Below are positions 1 through 5,599 of a stretch of 11,053 nt of DNA, piece after piece. A model generated the notes under the pieces. It ran no database searches. It was not told where the DNA came from and saw nothing but the letters and a program-made list of their open reading frames with translations. This DNA comes from Nitrospirota bacterium (lineage in GTDB: Bacteria; Nitrospirota; Nitrospiria; Nitrospirales; Nitrospiraceae). Position numbers and translations under genes: made by a program. Positions within the stretch are counted from its first letter, which is position 1, and every line of letters begins with the position of its first letter. The DNA lies in contig JAHWYE010000028.1 in NCBI GenBank assembly GCA_020028195.1, positions 1 to 11,053 on the forward strand, in the 5' to 3' direction.

Positions 1-224
1 ATTACAAGATTGGCCGCACAAACTCAGTTGGAAGCCGTGAACGGCAACTCGCCATTAAGATTCCGGTTCCACCGACGACGATTCATAGTATCGAGACGGA
101 CGACCCCGTCGGTGTAGAAGCATATTGGCACAAGAGATTCGATGAAAAACGTGGTGAAGGCGAGTGGTTCGATTTGTCAGCGGAGGACATCGCTGCTTTC
201 AAACGATGGAAGAGAATTTCATAA
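1..224 (+). CDS. GIY-YIG (T5orf172/Mug113-type) protein, C-terminal part
   Basis: This gene enters from the left edge; the first whole codon is at position 3 and TAA is at 222-224, leaving 73 residues. The fragment starts with YKIGRTNSVGSRERQL, which matches the second motif of the GIY-YIG fold (YKIG standing for YIG) followed by the Arg-rich helix. It continues to DDPVGVEAYWHKRF, where the Glu is the likely metal-binding residue, and ends GEWFDLSAEDIAAFKRWK. From memory this pattern is typical of the stand-alone T5orf172/Mug113 GIY-YIG family, whose biological role is mostly unknown; nuclease activity is inferred from the fold. The stop codon is followed 4 nt later by an attC-like site, so the gene is probably an integron cassette gene. 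The N-terminal GIY motif lies outside the window and cannot be checked. Confidence 0.75.
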   Translation, partial: YKIGRTNSVGSRERQLAIKIPVPPTTIHSIETDDPVGVEAYWHKRFDEKRGEGEWFDLSAEDIAAFKRWKRIS

Positions 225-228
225 TGCT

Positions 229-297
229 GCCCAATAAATCGCTCCATCGGACTCGCGGTGCTGACGCACCGCTCGCCGGTAAGCTTGGGCGTTAGGC
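229..297 (+). mobile_element. attC: attC-like site (59-base element) of an integron cassette
   Basis: This 69-nt stretch has the layout of an attC site. The left outer box is GCCCAAT (229-235) and the right outer box is GTTAGGC (291-297), which fits the R' consensus GTTRRRY. Between them are a perfect 7-bp stem GCGGTGC/GCACCGC (255-261 and 266-272) with a 4-nt loop, and weaker inner complementarity between GCTCCATCGG (241-250) and CCGGTAAGC (276-284). The run AAGCTTGGGCGTTAGGC at the right is the typical end of attC sites. It starts 4 nt after a stop codon on the same strand, as cassettes do. The left box ends AAT rather than the expected AAC, so it may be weakened. Recombination would be expected between G291 and T292. 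No integrase gene is visible in the window. Confidence 0.7.
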
Positions 298-298
298 G

Positions 299-427
299 TT
301 ACACCACCGATGGGTCGGCGCGTTCATTTGACAGCTCATTGAGCGCTGTGGTAGGGTCCACTGCCCGCAACACCTTGAGCTTGACATATCCCTCGCTCCA
401 GGCCAGGTCCTGGGGCCAGAACCCGGA
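299..427 (-). pseudogene. Minus-strand gene fragment without a start codon
   Basis: On the minus strand an open frame of 42 codons runs from 427 to a TAA at 301-299. It reads SGFWPQDLAWSEGYVKLKVL and ends NELSNERADPSVV. It has no ATG, only internal GTG/TTG codons without a ribosome binding site, and is closed upstream by an in-frame TAA that lies within the left end of the palindromic element (420-602). I do not recognise the family. The composition looks protein-like, so I infer the 3' remnant of a gene cut off when the palindrome arrived; chance openness is a fair alternative. Its stop codon lies one base beyond the attC right box. Confidence 0.25.
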
Positions 428-602
428 TTATTCATGATGCTTCGTCGCGAGATCGCGTAGACGCGTTAGGAGGCTGGCGCGTGGAGCCGAGAGTGAAGGA
501 GGCGTACTCTTCGGGAGTACGTTGACTGACTGAGCGGCGAGCCCGCCTGCCGCAGTAGCGTATCCGCGATTGCAGCAGAAGCGTTCATGGATGATCCGGG
601 TT
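420..602. repeat. 183-nt imperfect palindrome, MITE- or REP-like element
   Basis: The 18 nt at 420-437 and at 585-602 are reverse complements with only two mismatches (AACCCGGAT-AT-CATGA pattern). Complementarity continues inward with gaps (shared blocks GCTTC, ATCGCG, ACGC, AGGC) for about 60 nt per arm. The exact centre holds a 7-bp hairpin CGTACTC (503-509) / GAGTACG (515-521) with loop TTCGG. The whole element could therefore fold as a single long hairpin. I see no transposase and no credible gene in it. The right end stops 9 nt before the rpsF ribosome binding site. Ends of this kind are seen on mobile elements; membership of a named family is not established here. Confidence 0.6.
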
Positions 603-611
603 GAAGTCCAT

Positions 612-619
612 GAGGAGGT
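612..619 (+). promoter_or_regulatory. Ribosome binding site that fixes the rpsF start
   Basis: GAGGAGGT lies 7 nt before ATG 627. This strong Shine-Dalgarno sequence argues against longer reading-frame versions that begin inside the palindrome (from 570), whose extra residues do not resemble ribosomal protein S6. Confidence 0.8.
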
Positions 620-626
620 CCGCTGC

Positions 627-971
627 ATGCAGCTCTACGAGTCTATCTTCATTGTTCGTCCGTCCCTCACCGACGAAGACACCAACAAGATCATCGAGAG
701 AATGAAAGGCGTCGTCGAGAAGTCCGGCGCCACCATCCTGAAGACCGAGAACTGGGGTAGGAAGAAGTTGGCCTACGAGGTCAAGCGGGAGCGGAAGGGC
801 ACCTTCGTCTACCTCTATTTCAGGTCAGAGGGAAGCGTCATCAGCGAACTGGAGCGCTCCTACCGGCTGGAGGACTCCGTGATCAAGTTCCTGACGGTGC
901 GGCTCGATCAAGAAGCTCCCCAGAAACCGGAAGGCGAGCCAAAGGAGCCCGAGCGTGGCAGGGTTCAATAA
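627..971 (+). CDS. rpsF: 30S ribosomal protein S6
   Basis: A 114-residue protein starting MQLYESIFIVRPSLTDED, with the family core TENWGRKKLAYEVKRERKGTFVYLYFR and RSYRLEDSVIKFLTVRLD near residues 42-93. S6 is a small-subunit protein that binds the central domain of 16S rRNA together with S18, encoded just downstream. The tail after about residue 95 is charged and rich in Pro and Glu (QKPEGEPKEPERGRVQ), as in many S6 proteins. The start at ATG 627 is chosen because the conserved N-terminus begins there behind GAGGAGGT. The gene overlaps ssb by 17 nt, which suggests translational coupling. No convincing sigma70 promoter was found between 300 and 626, so expression may depend on sequence in or beyond the palindromic element. 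Confidence 0.97.
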   Translation: MQLYESIFIVRPSLTDEDTNKIIERMKGVVEKSGATILKTENWGRKKLAYEVKRERKGTFVYLYFRSEGSVISELERSYRLEDSVIKFLTVRLDQEAPQKPEGEPKEPERGRVQ

Positions 972-1347
972 GGTCATTCTGATCGGGAACCTGACCAAGA
1001 ATCCGGAGCTGCGTTACACGCCCAACGGGACCCCTGTCGCCAGCTTCGGGCTGGCGGTCAACCGCCGGTTCAAGCAGGGCGATGACTTGAAGGAAGAGGT
1101 GTGCTTCATCGATATCGTCGTGTTCGGCAAACAGGCAGAGCATTGCGGGCAATATCTCAGCAAGGGCAATGGCGTAATCGTGGATGGACGGCTCCAGCAA
1201 CGCCGGTGGGAGGCGGAGGACGGGCAAAAACGGAGCAAGCACGAGGTGGTGGCCCAGACTGTGACGTTCCTGCCCAAGAGACCGGAGGCGGGAACAGAGC
1301 CCAGTCCGCAGGACGAGACGGGCTACGAGTCTGAGGAACATCCCTAA
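955..1347 (+). CDS. ssb: Single-stranded DNA-binding protein
   Basis: A 130-residue protein with the OB-fold signature FNKVILIGNLTKNPELRYTP (residues 4-23), VASFGLAVNRRF (28-39), DIVVFGKQAEHCGQYLSKG (53-71) and a final strand ending VVAQTVTFL. It coats single-stranded DNA in replication, repair and recombination. It starts at GTG 955 inside the end of rpsF, with AAAGGAG at 941-947 as ribosome binding site. Placement between rpsF and rpsR is the classic arrangement. The linker is short and the tail is acidic (DETGYESEEHP). It does not end in the usual acidic-Ile-Pro-Phe tip that recruits partner proteins; removing one A from the GAA codon at 1336-1338 would give EDIP followed by Asn. This could be natural loss, tip divergence or a sequence error. 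Confidence 0.95.
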   Translation: MAGFNKVILIGNLTKNPELRYTPNGTPVASFGLAVNRRFKQGDDLKEEVCFIDIVVFGKQAEHCGQYLSKGNGVIVDGRLQQRRWEAEDGQKRSKHEVVAQTVTFLPKRPEAGTEPSPQDETGYESEEHP

Positions 1348-1365
1348 CAATCAGGGAGGAGCAGC

Positions 1366-1593
1366 GTGGAGCGAGGACGGTTATTTCAGCGACGACGGAA
1401 CTGCCGGTTTTGCCATGAGAACGCCCTGATCGACTTTAAGGACGCCGGCCTGCTGAGGACCTTTCTCACGGAACGAGGTCGCATCATTCCGCGCAGGATT
1501 TCTGGAAACTGCATGCGGCATCAGCGGGAGTTGACCATCGCAATCAAGCGAGCCAGAACGATCGCGATGCTGACCTTCGCCGAGGAGCGGTGA
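1366..1593 (+). CDS. rpsR: 30S ribosomal protein S18, zinc-binding form
   Basis: A 75-residue protein with the S18 core LIDFKDAGLLRTFLTERGRI followed by IPRRISGNCMRHQRELTIAIKRAR. It pairs with S6 on the 16S rRNA platform. Cys13, Cys16, Cys49 and His52 form a CxxC plus CxxH set, which marks the zinc-containing (C+) version of S18. It starts at GTG 1366 with GGGAGG centred about 10 nt upstream; the gap from ssb is 18 nt. Its TGA overlaps the proposed GTG of the next gene (GTGA). Confidence 0.96.
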   Translation: MERGRLFQRRRNCRFCHENALIDFKDAGLLRTFLTERGRIIPRRISGNCMRHQRELTIAIKRARTIAMLTFAEER

Positions 1594-2273
1594 GGCGCGT
1601 GCTGATCAGCGAGCCCAGCCATCGGTTTGACTTCTCGCAGGGCTCCATGTATACACACCGCGTCTCCCGTGGCGGCGCGGTGGCCCCCATGGCCTTGCTC
1701 ACCCTTCACGTCAACGACATCGCAGAGGAAGGGCTCAGCCTGGCCGGTCAGGTCGAGGCGGAGGAACTGACCTTGAGCCCGACCGATGCCCAAGTCCGCG
1801 ATGGATTCTCCCTTGCGGCGGAGATCGCCCGCGTGGGGACAAGCGTCAATGTGACCGGCGTCCTGGCCGGGACCTTTCTTCGGCAGTGCGTCCGGTGTCT
1901 GAAGGACTACGAGGATCCCGTCAGGCTGTCATTCGCGGTTGAGTATCGGCATCAGGAGATGTCGACGATGCGACGCGCCAAACTCCCCACTGGGGGGTCG
2001 CGACAGGCGCCGCAAGAACCAGACGAGGAGGTGGAGCAGGACGTGTATCTGTACGCCGGGGACCAGCTGGACCTCGCGACGATGCTACGGGAGCACGTCA
2101 TCCTGGCCACTCCCATGCAGCCGCTCTGCGCTGAGGCCTGCCTGGGGCTGTGCCCGGCCTGCGGGCAGAATCGTAATGAAGGACTTTGTCGTTGTTCGGA
2201 GGAATCTAGCTCGACGCCGTTCACGACTCTGCGTAGGCGCGGGGACCACTCAGGCGGCGCCTCCAAGGCGTGA
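1590..2273 (+). CDS. yceD: DUF177 family protein (YceD)
   Basis: YceD proteins are encoded beside rpmF in very many bacteria. In plants and E. coli relatives are linked to 23S rRNA accumulation, so a role in large-subunit assembly is inferred. Family marks seen are NDIAEEGLSLAGQVE near residue 42, the pair CVRC (Cys100, Cys103), and a Cys-rich tail with Cys180, Cys184, Cys188, Cys191, Cys200 and Cys202 (LCPACGQNRNEGLCRC), probably a metal site. The start is uncertain. GTG 1590 overlaps rpsR by 4 nt and has GAGG 4 nt upstream, giving 227 residues. ATG 1647 and ATG 1689 are alternatives; ATG 1689 (194 residues) fits the usual family N-terminus best but lacks a clear ribosome binding site. Confidence 0.9.
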   Translation: MRRVLISEPSHRFDFSQGSMYTHRVSRGGAVAPMALLTLHVNDIAEEGLSLAGQVEAEELTLSPTDAQVRDGFSLAAEIARVGTSVNVTGVLAGTFLRQCVRCLKDYEDPVRLSFAVEYRHQEMSTMRRAKLPTGGSRQAPQEPDEEVEQDVYLYAGDQLDLATMLREHVILATPMQPLCAEACLGLCPACGQNRNEGLCRCSEESSSTPFTTLRRRGDHSGGASKA

Positions 2274-2308
2274 ATCCAGAATTTCGTGTAGCTATGTGAG
2301 GAACGACG

Positions 2309-2491
2309 ATGCCGAATCCGAAACACAAGCTTTCCAGAGCCCGCCGGGACAAGCGGCGGACGCACAAGAAGATCACGCCGCCGAGTTTTTCGGTCTGTCC
2401 GCAGTGTCATGAACCGAAACTTCCGCATTACACCTGCCTGAATTGCGGTACCTACAAAGGGATAGCGGTGATCGCAGTCGAGGAAGCCTAG
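2309..2491 (+). CDS. rpmF: 50S ribosomal protein L32, zinc-binding form
   Basis: A 60-residue basic protein starting MPNPKHKLSRARRDKRRTHK, the L32 signature. Cys30, Cys33, Cys43 and Cys46 (CPQC and CLNC) form the zinc ribbon of the C+ version. L32 is a structural protein of the large subunit. GAGGAA about 7 nt upstream serves as ribosome binding site. The yceD-rpmF-plsX order is widely conserved and links ribosome and membrane-lipid synthesis. A GC-phased heptamer tract with a hairpin follows the stop codon. Confidence 0.96.
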   Translation: MPNPKHKLSRARRDKRRTHKKITPPSFSVCPQCHEPKLPHYTCLNCGTYKGIAVIAVEEA

Positions 2492-2493
2492 CG

Positions 2494-2535
2494 GCTAGCA
2501 GCGAGGAGCAGCTAGCTGGGAGCGGAGCGCTGTTC
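2494..2535 (+). repeat. Degenerate 7-nt tandem repeat with hairpin, rpmF-plsX gap
   Basis: Directly after rpmF six consecutive 7-nt units each begin with GC (at 2494, 2501, 2508, 2515, 2522 and 2529). The first units (GCTAGCA, GCGAGGA, GCAGCTA, GCTGGGA) are similar and the last two are diverged. Within it, 2494-2502 and 2508-2516 form a hairpin (GCTAGC stem, one mismatch, then GC, with a GAGGA loop). No T tract follows, so it does not look like an intrinsic terminator. It may be a repeat relic or an mRNA processing or attenuation structure. Confidence 0.4.
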
Positions 2536-2538
2536 ACC

Positions 2539-2583
2539 ATGAGCGTACGCTCGCGGCCTGAGGGCCAACGCAAGATCAGATGA
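2539..2583 (+). other. Possible 14-codon leader ORF overlapping the plsX start
   Basis: ATG 2539 opens a 14-codon frame (MSVRSRPEGQRKIR) whose TGA (2581-2583) overlaps the plsX ATG as ATGA. PlsX itself has no good Shine-Dalgarno sequence within 12 nt, so coupling by terminating ribosomes is conceivable. The leader's own ribosome binding site is also weak (GGAG about 12-16 nt upstream), and so short a frame can occur by chance. Confidence 0.2.
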
Positions 2584-3611
2584 AGATCGCAGTTGATGCC
2601 ATGGGAGGGGACTATGGACCCGCCCCGACCGTCGAAGGCGCCCTGCAGGCGGTCCAAGAACTGAATATTGAGGTGGTCCTGGTCGGGGACGAATCCCAGA
2701 TCAGGGACCAGTTGCTTCGCCACGGATGCTCCGATCCTCGCCTCACCATCCGACATGCGGCTCAAACAGTGGGGATGCACGAGTCTCCCTCCTCGGTCGC
2801 TCGTAAGAAGCGAGACTCGTCTGTCTGGATGGCGACCGAGTTGGTAAAAACCGGCGAGGCCAGCGCGGTAGTCAGCGCCGGCAATACCGGCGCCAGCATG
2901 GTGGCGGCCTTTTTCATTCTTGGTGTCATTAAAGGCGTAGAACGGCCGGCCATCGCGGCCACGCTTCCGACGCTGACCGGGACTGCGGTGATGCTCGATG
3001 TCGGCGCCACCGTGGACTGCACGGCCCAGCACATCGAGCAGTTCGCCATCATGGGCAATGAGTATGGCAAGCACCTATTCGGAAAGCCGAACCCCCGGAT
3101 CGGACTGCTCAGCATCGGAGAAGAGGACACGAAGGGCAACGATGTCACCAGGGAGGCCTTGAGGCTCCTCAAGGCCAGTCCAATGAATTTCATTGGCAAC
3201 GTGGAGGGTAGAGACGTCTTCAACGGAGGGGCGGACGTGATCGTCTGCGACGGGTTCATCGGAAACGTCGCGCTGAAGATCACGGAGGCGGTGGCCGAGA
3301 CCATCAAGAAGCTGCTGATGAAGGACATCGCAGGTTCCCGGTTGGGACGGCTGGCTTATCTCTTCCTGGCTGGTCCACTCGGGCGTCTCCGTCGCCGAAT
3401 GGACTATGCGGAGTTCGGAGGCGCTCCCCTTCTGGGTGTGAACGGGATCAGTATAATCTGCCACGGACATTCGTCCGCAAAAGCGATCAAGAACGCCATC
3501 CGGCGAGCCAAGGGGCTGGCAGAAAGTCGCCTGATTGAGCTCATTCAACAGGATATCGAGGAGAGTGTCGCGCAGCACCAACAGGGCGGCAGGGGAGAGC
3601 CATCGGCATGA
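2580..3611 (+). CDS. plsX: Phosphate acyltransferase PlsX
   Basis: PlsX converts acyl-ACP and phosphate to acyl-phosphate, the acyl donor for PlsY in phosphatidic acid synthesis; it is a peripheral membrane enzyme. The 343-residue length is normal. Family marks are VDAMGGDYGPAPTVEGA (residues 5-21), SAGNTGA (99-105), IGEEDTKGND near 180, GNVEGRD near 206 and CDGFIGNVALK near 223. The start ATG 2580 puts DAMGGD at residues 6-11, as expected. Its TGA overlaps the fabH ATG (ATGA), so the two are probably translationally coupled. The upstream ribosome binding site is weak (see the leader ORF). Confidence 0.96.
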   Translation: MKIAVDAMGGDYGPAPTVEGALQAVQELNIEVVLVGDESQIRDQLLRHGCSDPRLTIRHAAQTVGMHESPSSVARKKRDSSVWMATELVKTGEASAVVSAGNTGASMVAAFFILGVIKGVERPAIAATLPTLTGTAVMLDVGATVDCTAQHIEQFAIMGNEYGKHLFGKPNPRIGLLSIGEEDTKGNDVTREALRLLKASPMNFIGNVEGRDVFNGGADVIVCDGFIGNVALKITEAVAETIKKLLMKDIAGSRLGRLAYLFLAGPLGRLRRRMDYAEFGGAPLLGVNGISIICHGHSSAKAIKNAIRRAKGLAESRLIELIQQDIEESVAQHQQGGRGEPSA

Positions 3612-4582
3612 GAGCCCGAATCGTGGGGACCGGCTCTTACGTTCCGGAGCGTGTGCTCACGAATGCTGACCTGGAACGAATGGTCGCCACGTCCGATACC
3701 TGGATTGTCGAGCGAACCGGCATCCGCGAGCGCCGTATCGCCGCTCCTGGCGAGGCCTGCTCCGATCTGGGGACCAAAGCAGCCGAACGTGCTCTGGAGG
3801 CGGCGGGCCTGACCGCGGCCGATCTTGACTTGATTCTCGTCGCGACCTGCACCGGCGATTCTCCGTTGCCGTCCACGGCCTGTCTCATTCAGCACCGGCT
3901 TGGCGCGGTGCGGGCAGCCGCCTGCGACATCTCGGCTGCCTGTTGCGGATTCGTCTATGCGCTGGCGGTAGGAGAGGCCTATGTCAAGACCGGACTCCGG
4001 CACATCCTGGTCGTGGGCGCGGAAGTCATGTCGGTCATCACGGATTGGACGGACCGAAGCACCTGCATCCTGTTCGGGGATGGCGCTGGCGCTGTCGTGC
4101 TGGGACCAGCCGACGGCGACCGGGGGATTCTTTCATCACATTTGCATTCAGACGGGAATCTGTGGGACCTGATCTGTGTCCCGGGCGGCGGGTCACGGAT
4201 TCCACCATCGGACAAGATGTTGGCCGACGGCCTTCAGTACATCAAGATGAAGGGGAATGAGACCTTTAAGGTCGCAGTGAAGACGCTCGAGGAGTCGGCT
4301 CGAGAGACGCTGTCTGCCAACCATCTCTCGATGGACGATCTTGATCTGTACGTGCCGCACCAAGCCAATGCCAGAATCATCAAGGCGGTCGCTGACCGAC
4401 TTGAGTTGCCGATGGAGAAGGTGGTCCTCAACATGGACCGGTACGGGAACACCTCCGCTGCTTCGATCCCGCTGGCGCTGGACGAGGCGGTCAGGGCGGC
4501 GCGTGTGAAGGACGGAAGTCTTGTGATGATCGCGGCATTCGGGAGTGGGTTGACCTGGGCGTCGGCGTTGATTCGCTGGTAG
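3608..4582 (+). CDS. fabH: 3-oxoacyl-ACP synthase III
   Basis: FabH condenses a short acyl-CoA (usually acetyl-CoA) with malonyl-ACP and starts fatty acid synthesis. The 324-residue protein carries the full catalytic triad: Cys112 in DISAACCGFVYAL, His251 in VPHQANARII and Asn281 in YGNTSAASIPLALDEA. DTWIVERTGIRERR (residues 30-43) is the conserved N-terminal block. Start ATG 3608 lies in the ATGA overlap with plsX, preceded by GGGGAGAG. Whether it prefers straight or branched primers cannot be read from the sequence. Downstream, the first heptamer-repeat element separates it from the enoyl reductase gene. Confidence 0.97.
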   Translation: MRARIVGTGSYVPERVLTNADLERMVATSDTWIVERTGIRERRIAAPGEACSDLGTKAAERALEAAGLTAADLDLILVATCTGDSPLPSTACLIQHRLGAVRAAACDISAACCGFVYALAVGEAYVKTGLRHILVVGAEVMSVITDWTDRSTCILFGDGAGAVVLGPADGDRGILSSHLHSDGNLWDLICVPGGGSRIPPSDKMLADGLQYIKMKGNETFKVAVKTLEESARETLSANHLSMDDLDLYVPHQANARIIKAVADRLELPMEKVVLNMDRYGNTSAASIPLALDEAVRAARVKDGSLVMIAAFGSGLTWASALIRW

Positions 4583-4587
4583 GGGGA

Positions 4588-4677
4588 CGTTAAACGTGGC
4601 CAGACGTTATTCGTTACGCGCGAAAGGGCAGTGGGTATATAAGGATATACGGTTCACGTTTAACGGTTCACGTTGAG
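4588..4677. repeat. Heptamer-repeat element 1 (inverted arms), fabH to enoyl reductase
   Basis: The right arm (4650-4677) is four consecutive 7-nt units, CGGTTCA, CGTTTAA, CGGTTCA and CGTTGAG. The left arm (4588-4620) carries the same type of unit on the other strand (reverse complements CGCGTAA, CGAATAA and CGTTTAA, with one 10-nt irregular unit). The 29-nt spacer contains most of a perfect 6-bp hairpin GTATAT/ATATAC (4635-4650) with loop AAGG. It starts 6 nt after the fabH stop and ends 43 nt before the next start codon. A second copy is at 6525-6612. Confidence 0.65.
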
Positions 4678-4720
4678 AGCCGAGGGCAAGAGCAAGCACA
4701 ACGATCAAAAGGGGAGCACG

Positions 4721-5536
4721 ATGGCAACAGAGCATCGACCTATGGAGGGGGACTGGGCGCTCATTCTTGGCGCATCGAGCGGCTTCGGGGGGGCCACGGC
4801 GCTGGAATTGGCCAGGCTGGGCCTGCATATTTTCGGGGTGCATCTGGACCGGAAGGGTACGCTGCCGAATGTCGAGCGGATCACGGGTCAGATTCGGGCT
4901 ACTGGTCGTGAGGCGGTGTTCTTTAACGTCAACGCGGCCGACGCCGAAAAGCGTCAGGAGATTCTGAACGAGATCCAGGCTCGGATTCAGGCAGCGGGAG
5001 GGAAGAGCATGGTGCGAGTGCTGCTCCATTCACTGGCGTTCGGGACTCTCAAGCCCTTCATCACGAAAGCGCCGGCCGACGCGATCGCCAAGTCGCATCT
5101 GGAGATGACGTTGGACGTCATGGCGAACAGTCTCGTCTATTGGGTGCAGGACCTGGTCGCTCGCCAGTTGATGGGCCGCGGCGGCCGTATCTTCGCCATG
5201 ACCAGCGCCGGCGGCGCCCGCGTCTGGTCCACGTACGGCGCCGTGTCGGCCGCGAAGGCGGCCTTGGAGTCGCATATTCGCCAGTTGACGCTGGAGCTGG
5301 CACCGTTGGGCATTACGGCCAACGCCATTATGGCGGGCGTGACAGACACGCCGGCCCTGAGGAAAATCCCGGGATCGGACGAGATGATCACGTTGGCCCA
5401 GCGCAAGAATCCGTGCGGCCGACTGACCACGACGAAGGATGTGGCCGAAGCGATCGGGCTCCTCAGCCAATCCAAGGCCCAGTGGATAACCGGCAATGTC
5501 ATCTGTGTGGATGGCGGCGAATTCATTGTGGACTGA
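4721..5536 (+). CDS. Enoyl-ACP reductase, FabL-like SDR (FabI/FabL group)
   Basis: A 271-residue short-chain dehydrogenase/reductase. The nucleotide loop is GASSGFGGATA (residues 17-27), a classical TGxxxGxG-type motif as in FabL rather than the GxxxxxSIA form of FabI. The active-site pair is Tyr172 and Lys179 in YGAVSAAKAALE, a Tyr-X6-Lys spacing characteristic of enoyl-ACP reductases and unlike the Tyr-X3-Lys of FabG. LLHSLAFG (101-108) resembles the FabI HSIAFA block. The C-terminal block TDTPALRKIPG, then NPCGRLTTTKDVAEAI, resembles FabL. Its role is the last step of the elongation cycle, supported by its position between fabH and fabD. The start ATG 4721 is chosen for the AGGGGAGC ribosome binding site; ATG 4742 is an alternative. 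Other SDR functions are possible but less likely. Confidence 0.85.
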   Translation: MATEHRPMEGDWALILGASSGFGGATALELARLGLHIFGVHLDRKGTLPNVERITGQIRATGREAVFFNVNAADAEKRQEILNEIQARIQAAGGKSMVRVLLHSLAFGTLKPFITKAPADAIAKSHLEMTLDVMANSLVYWVQDLVARQLMGRGGRIFAMTSAGGARVWSTYGAVSAAKAALESHIRQLTLELAPLGITANAIMAGVTDTPALRKIPGSDEMITLAQRKNPCGRLTTTKDVAEAIGLLSQSKAQWITGNVICVDGGEFIVD

Positions 5537-5560
5537 GGGCGTTCAAGGAATTTTTTCTCG

Positions 5561-5591
5561 TTGACAATGGAAAAAGTTTCCCTCATATCAT
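5561..5591 (+). promoter_or_regulatory. Candidate sigma70 promoter immediately before fabD
   Basis: TTGACA at 5561-5566 is a perfect -35 hexamer and TATCAT at 5586-5591 matches the -10 at five of six positions, but the 19-nt spacing is longer than ideal. A start near 5598 would leave almost no leader before ATG 5600, which also has no Shine-Dalgarno sequence. An inverted repeat of an A/T run (GGAATTTTTTC at 5547-5557 against GAAAAAGTTTCC at 5570-5582) brackets the -35. Confidence 0.35.
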
Positions 5592-5599
5592 AGCCCGCT

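Noticed and set aside
381..410. TTGACA at 381-386 as -35 of an rpsF promoter
   Set aside because: No acceptable -10 hexamer 16-19 nt downstream, and it lies inside the possible minus-strand gene fragment. The TTGACA at 328-333 fails for the same reason.
428..628. 66-codon minus-strand frame across the palindrome
   Set aside because: It lies wholly on the repeat and the rpsF leader, has no recognisable domain and biased composition.
883..1350. Long minus-strand frames opposite ssb and other genes
   Set aside because: Antisense shadows of well-supported genes at high GC; translations show no domain.
2541..2552. Perfect 12-bp palindrome GAGCGTACGCTC
   Set aside because: Isolated, not repeated elsewhere in the window and within a GC-rich gap; could be chance. 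Not called as an operator.
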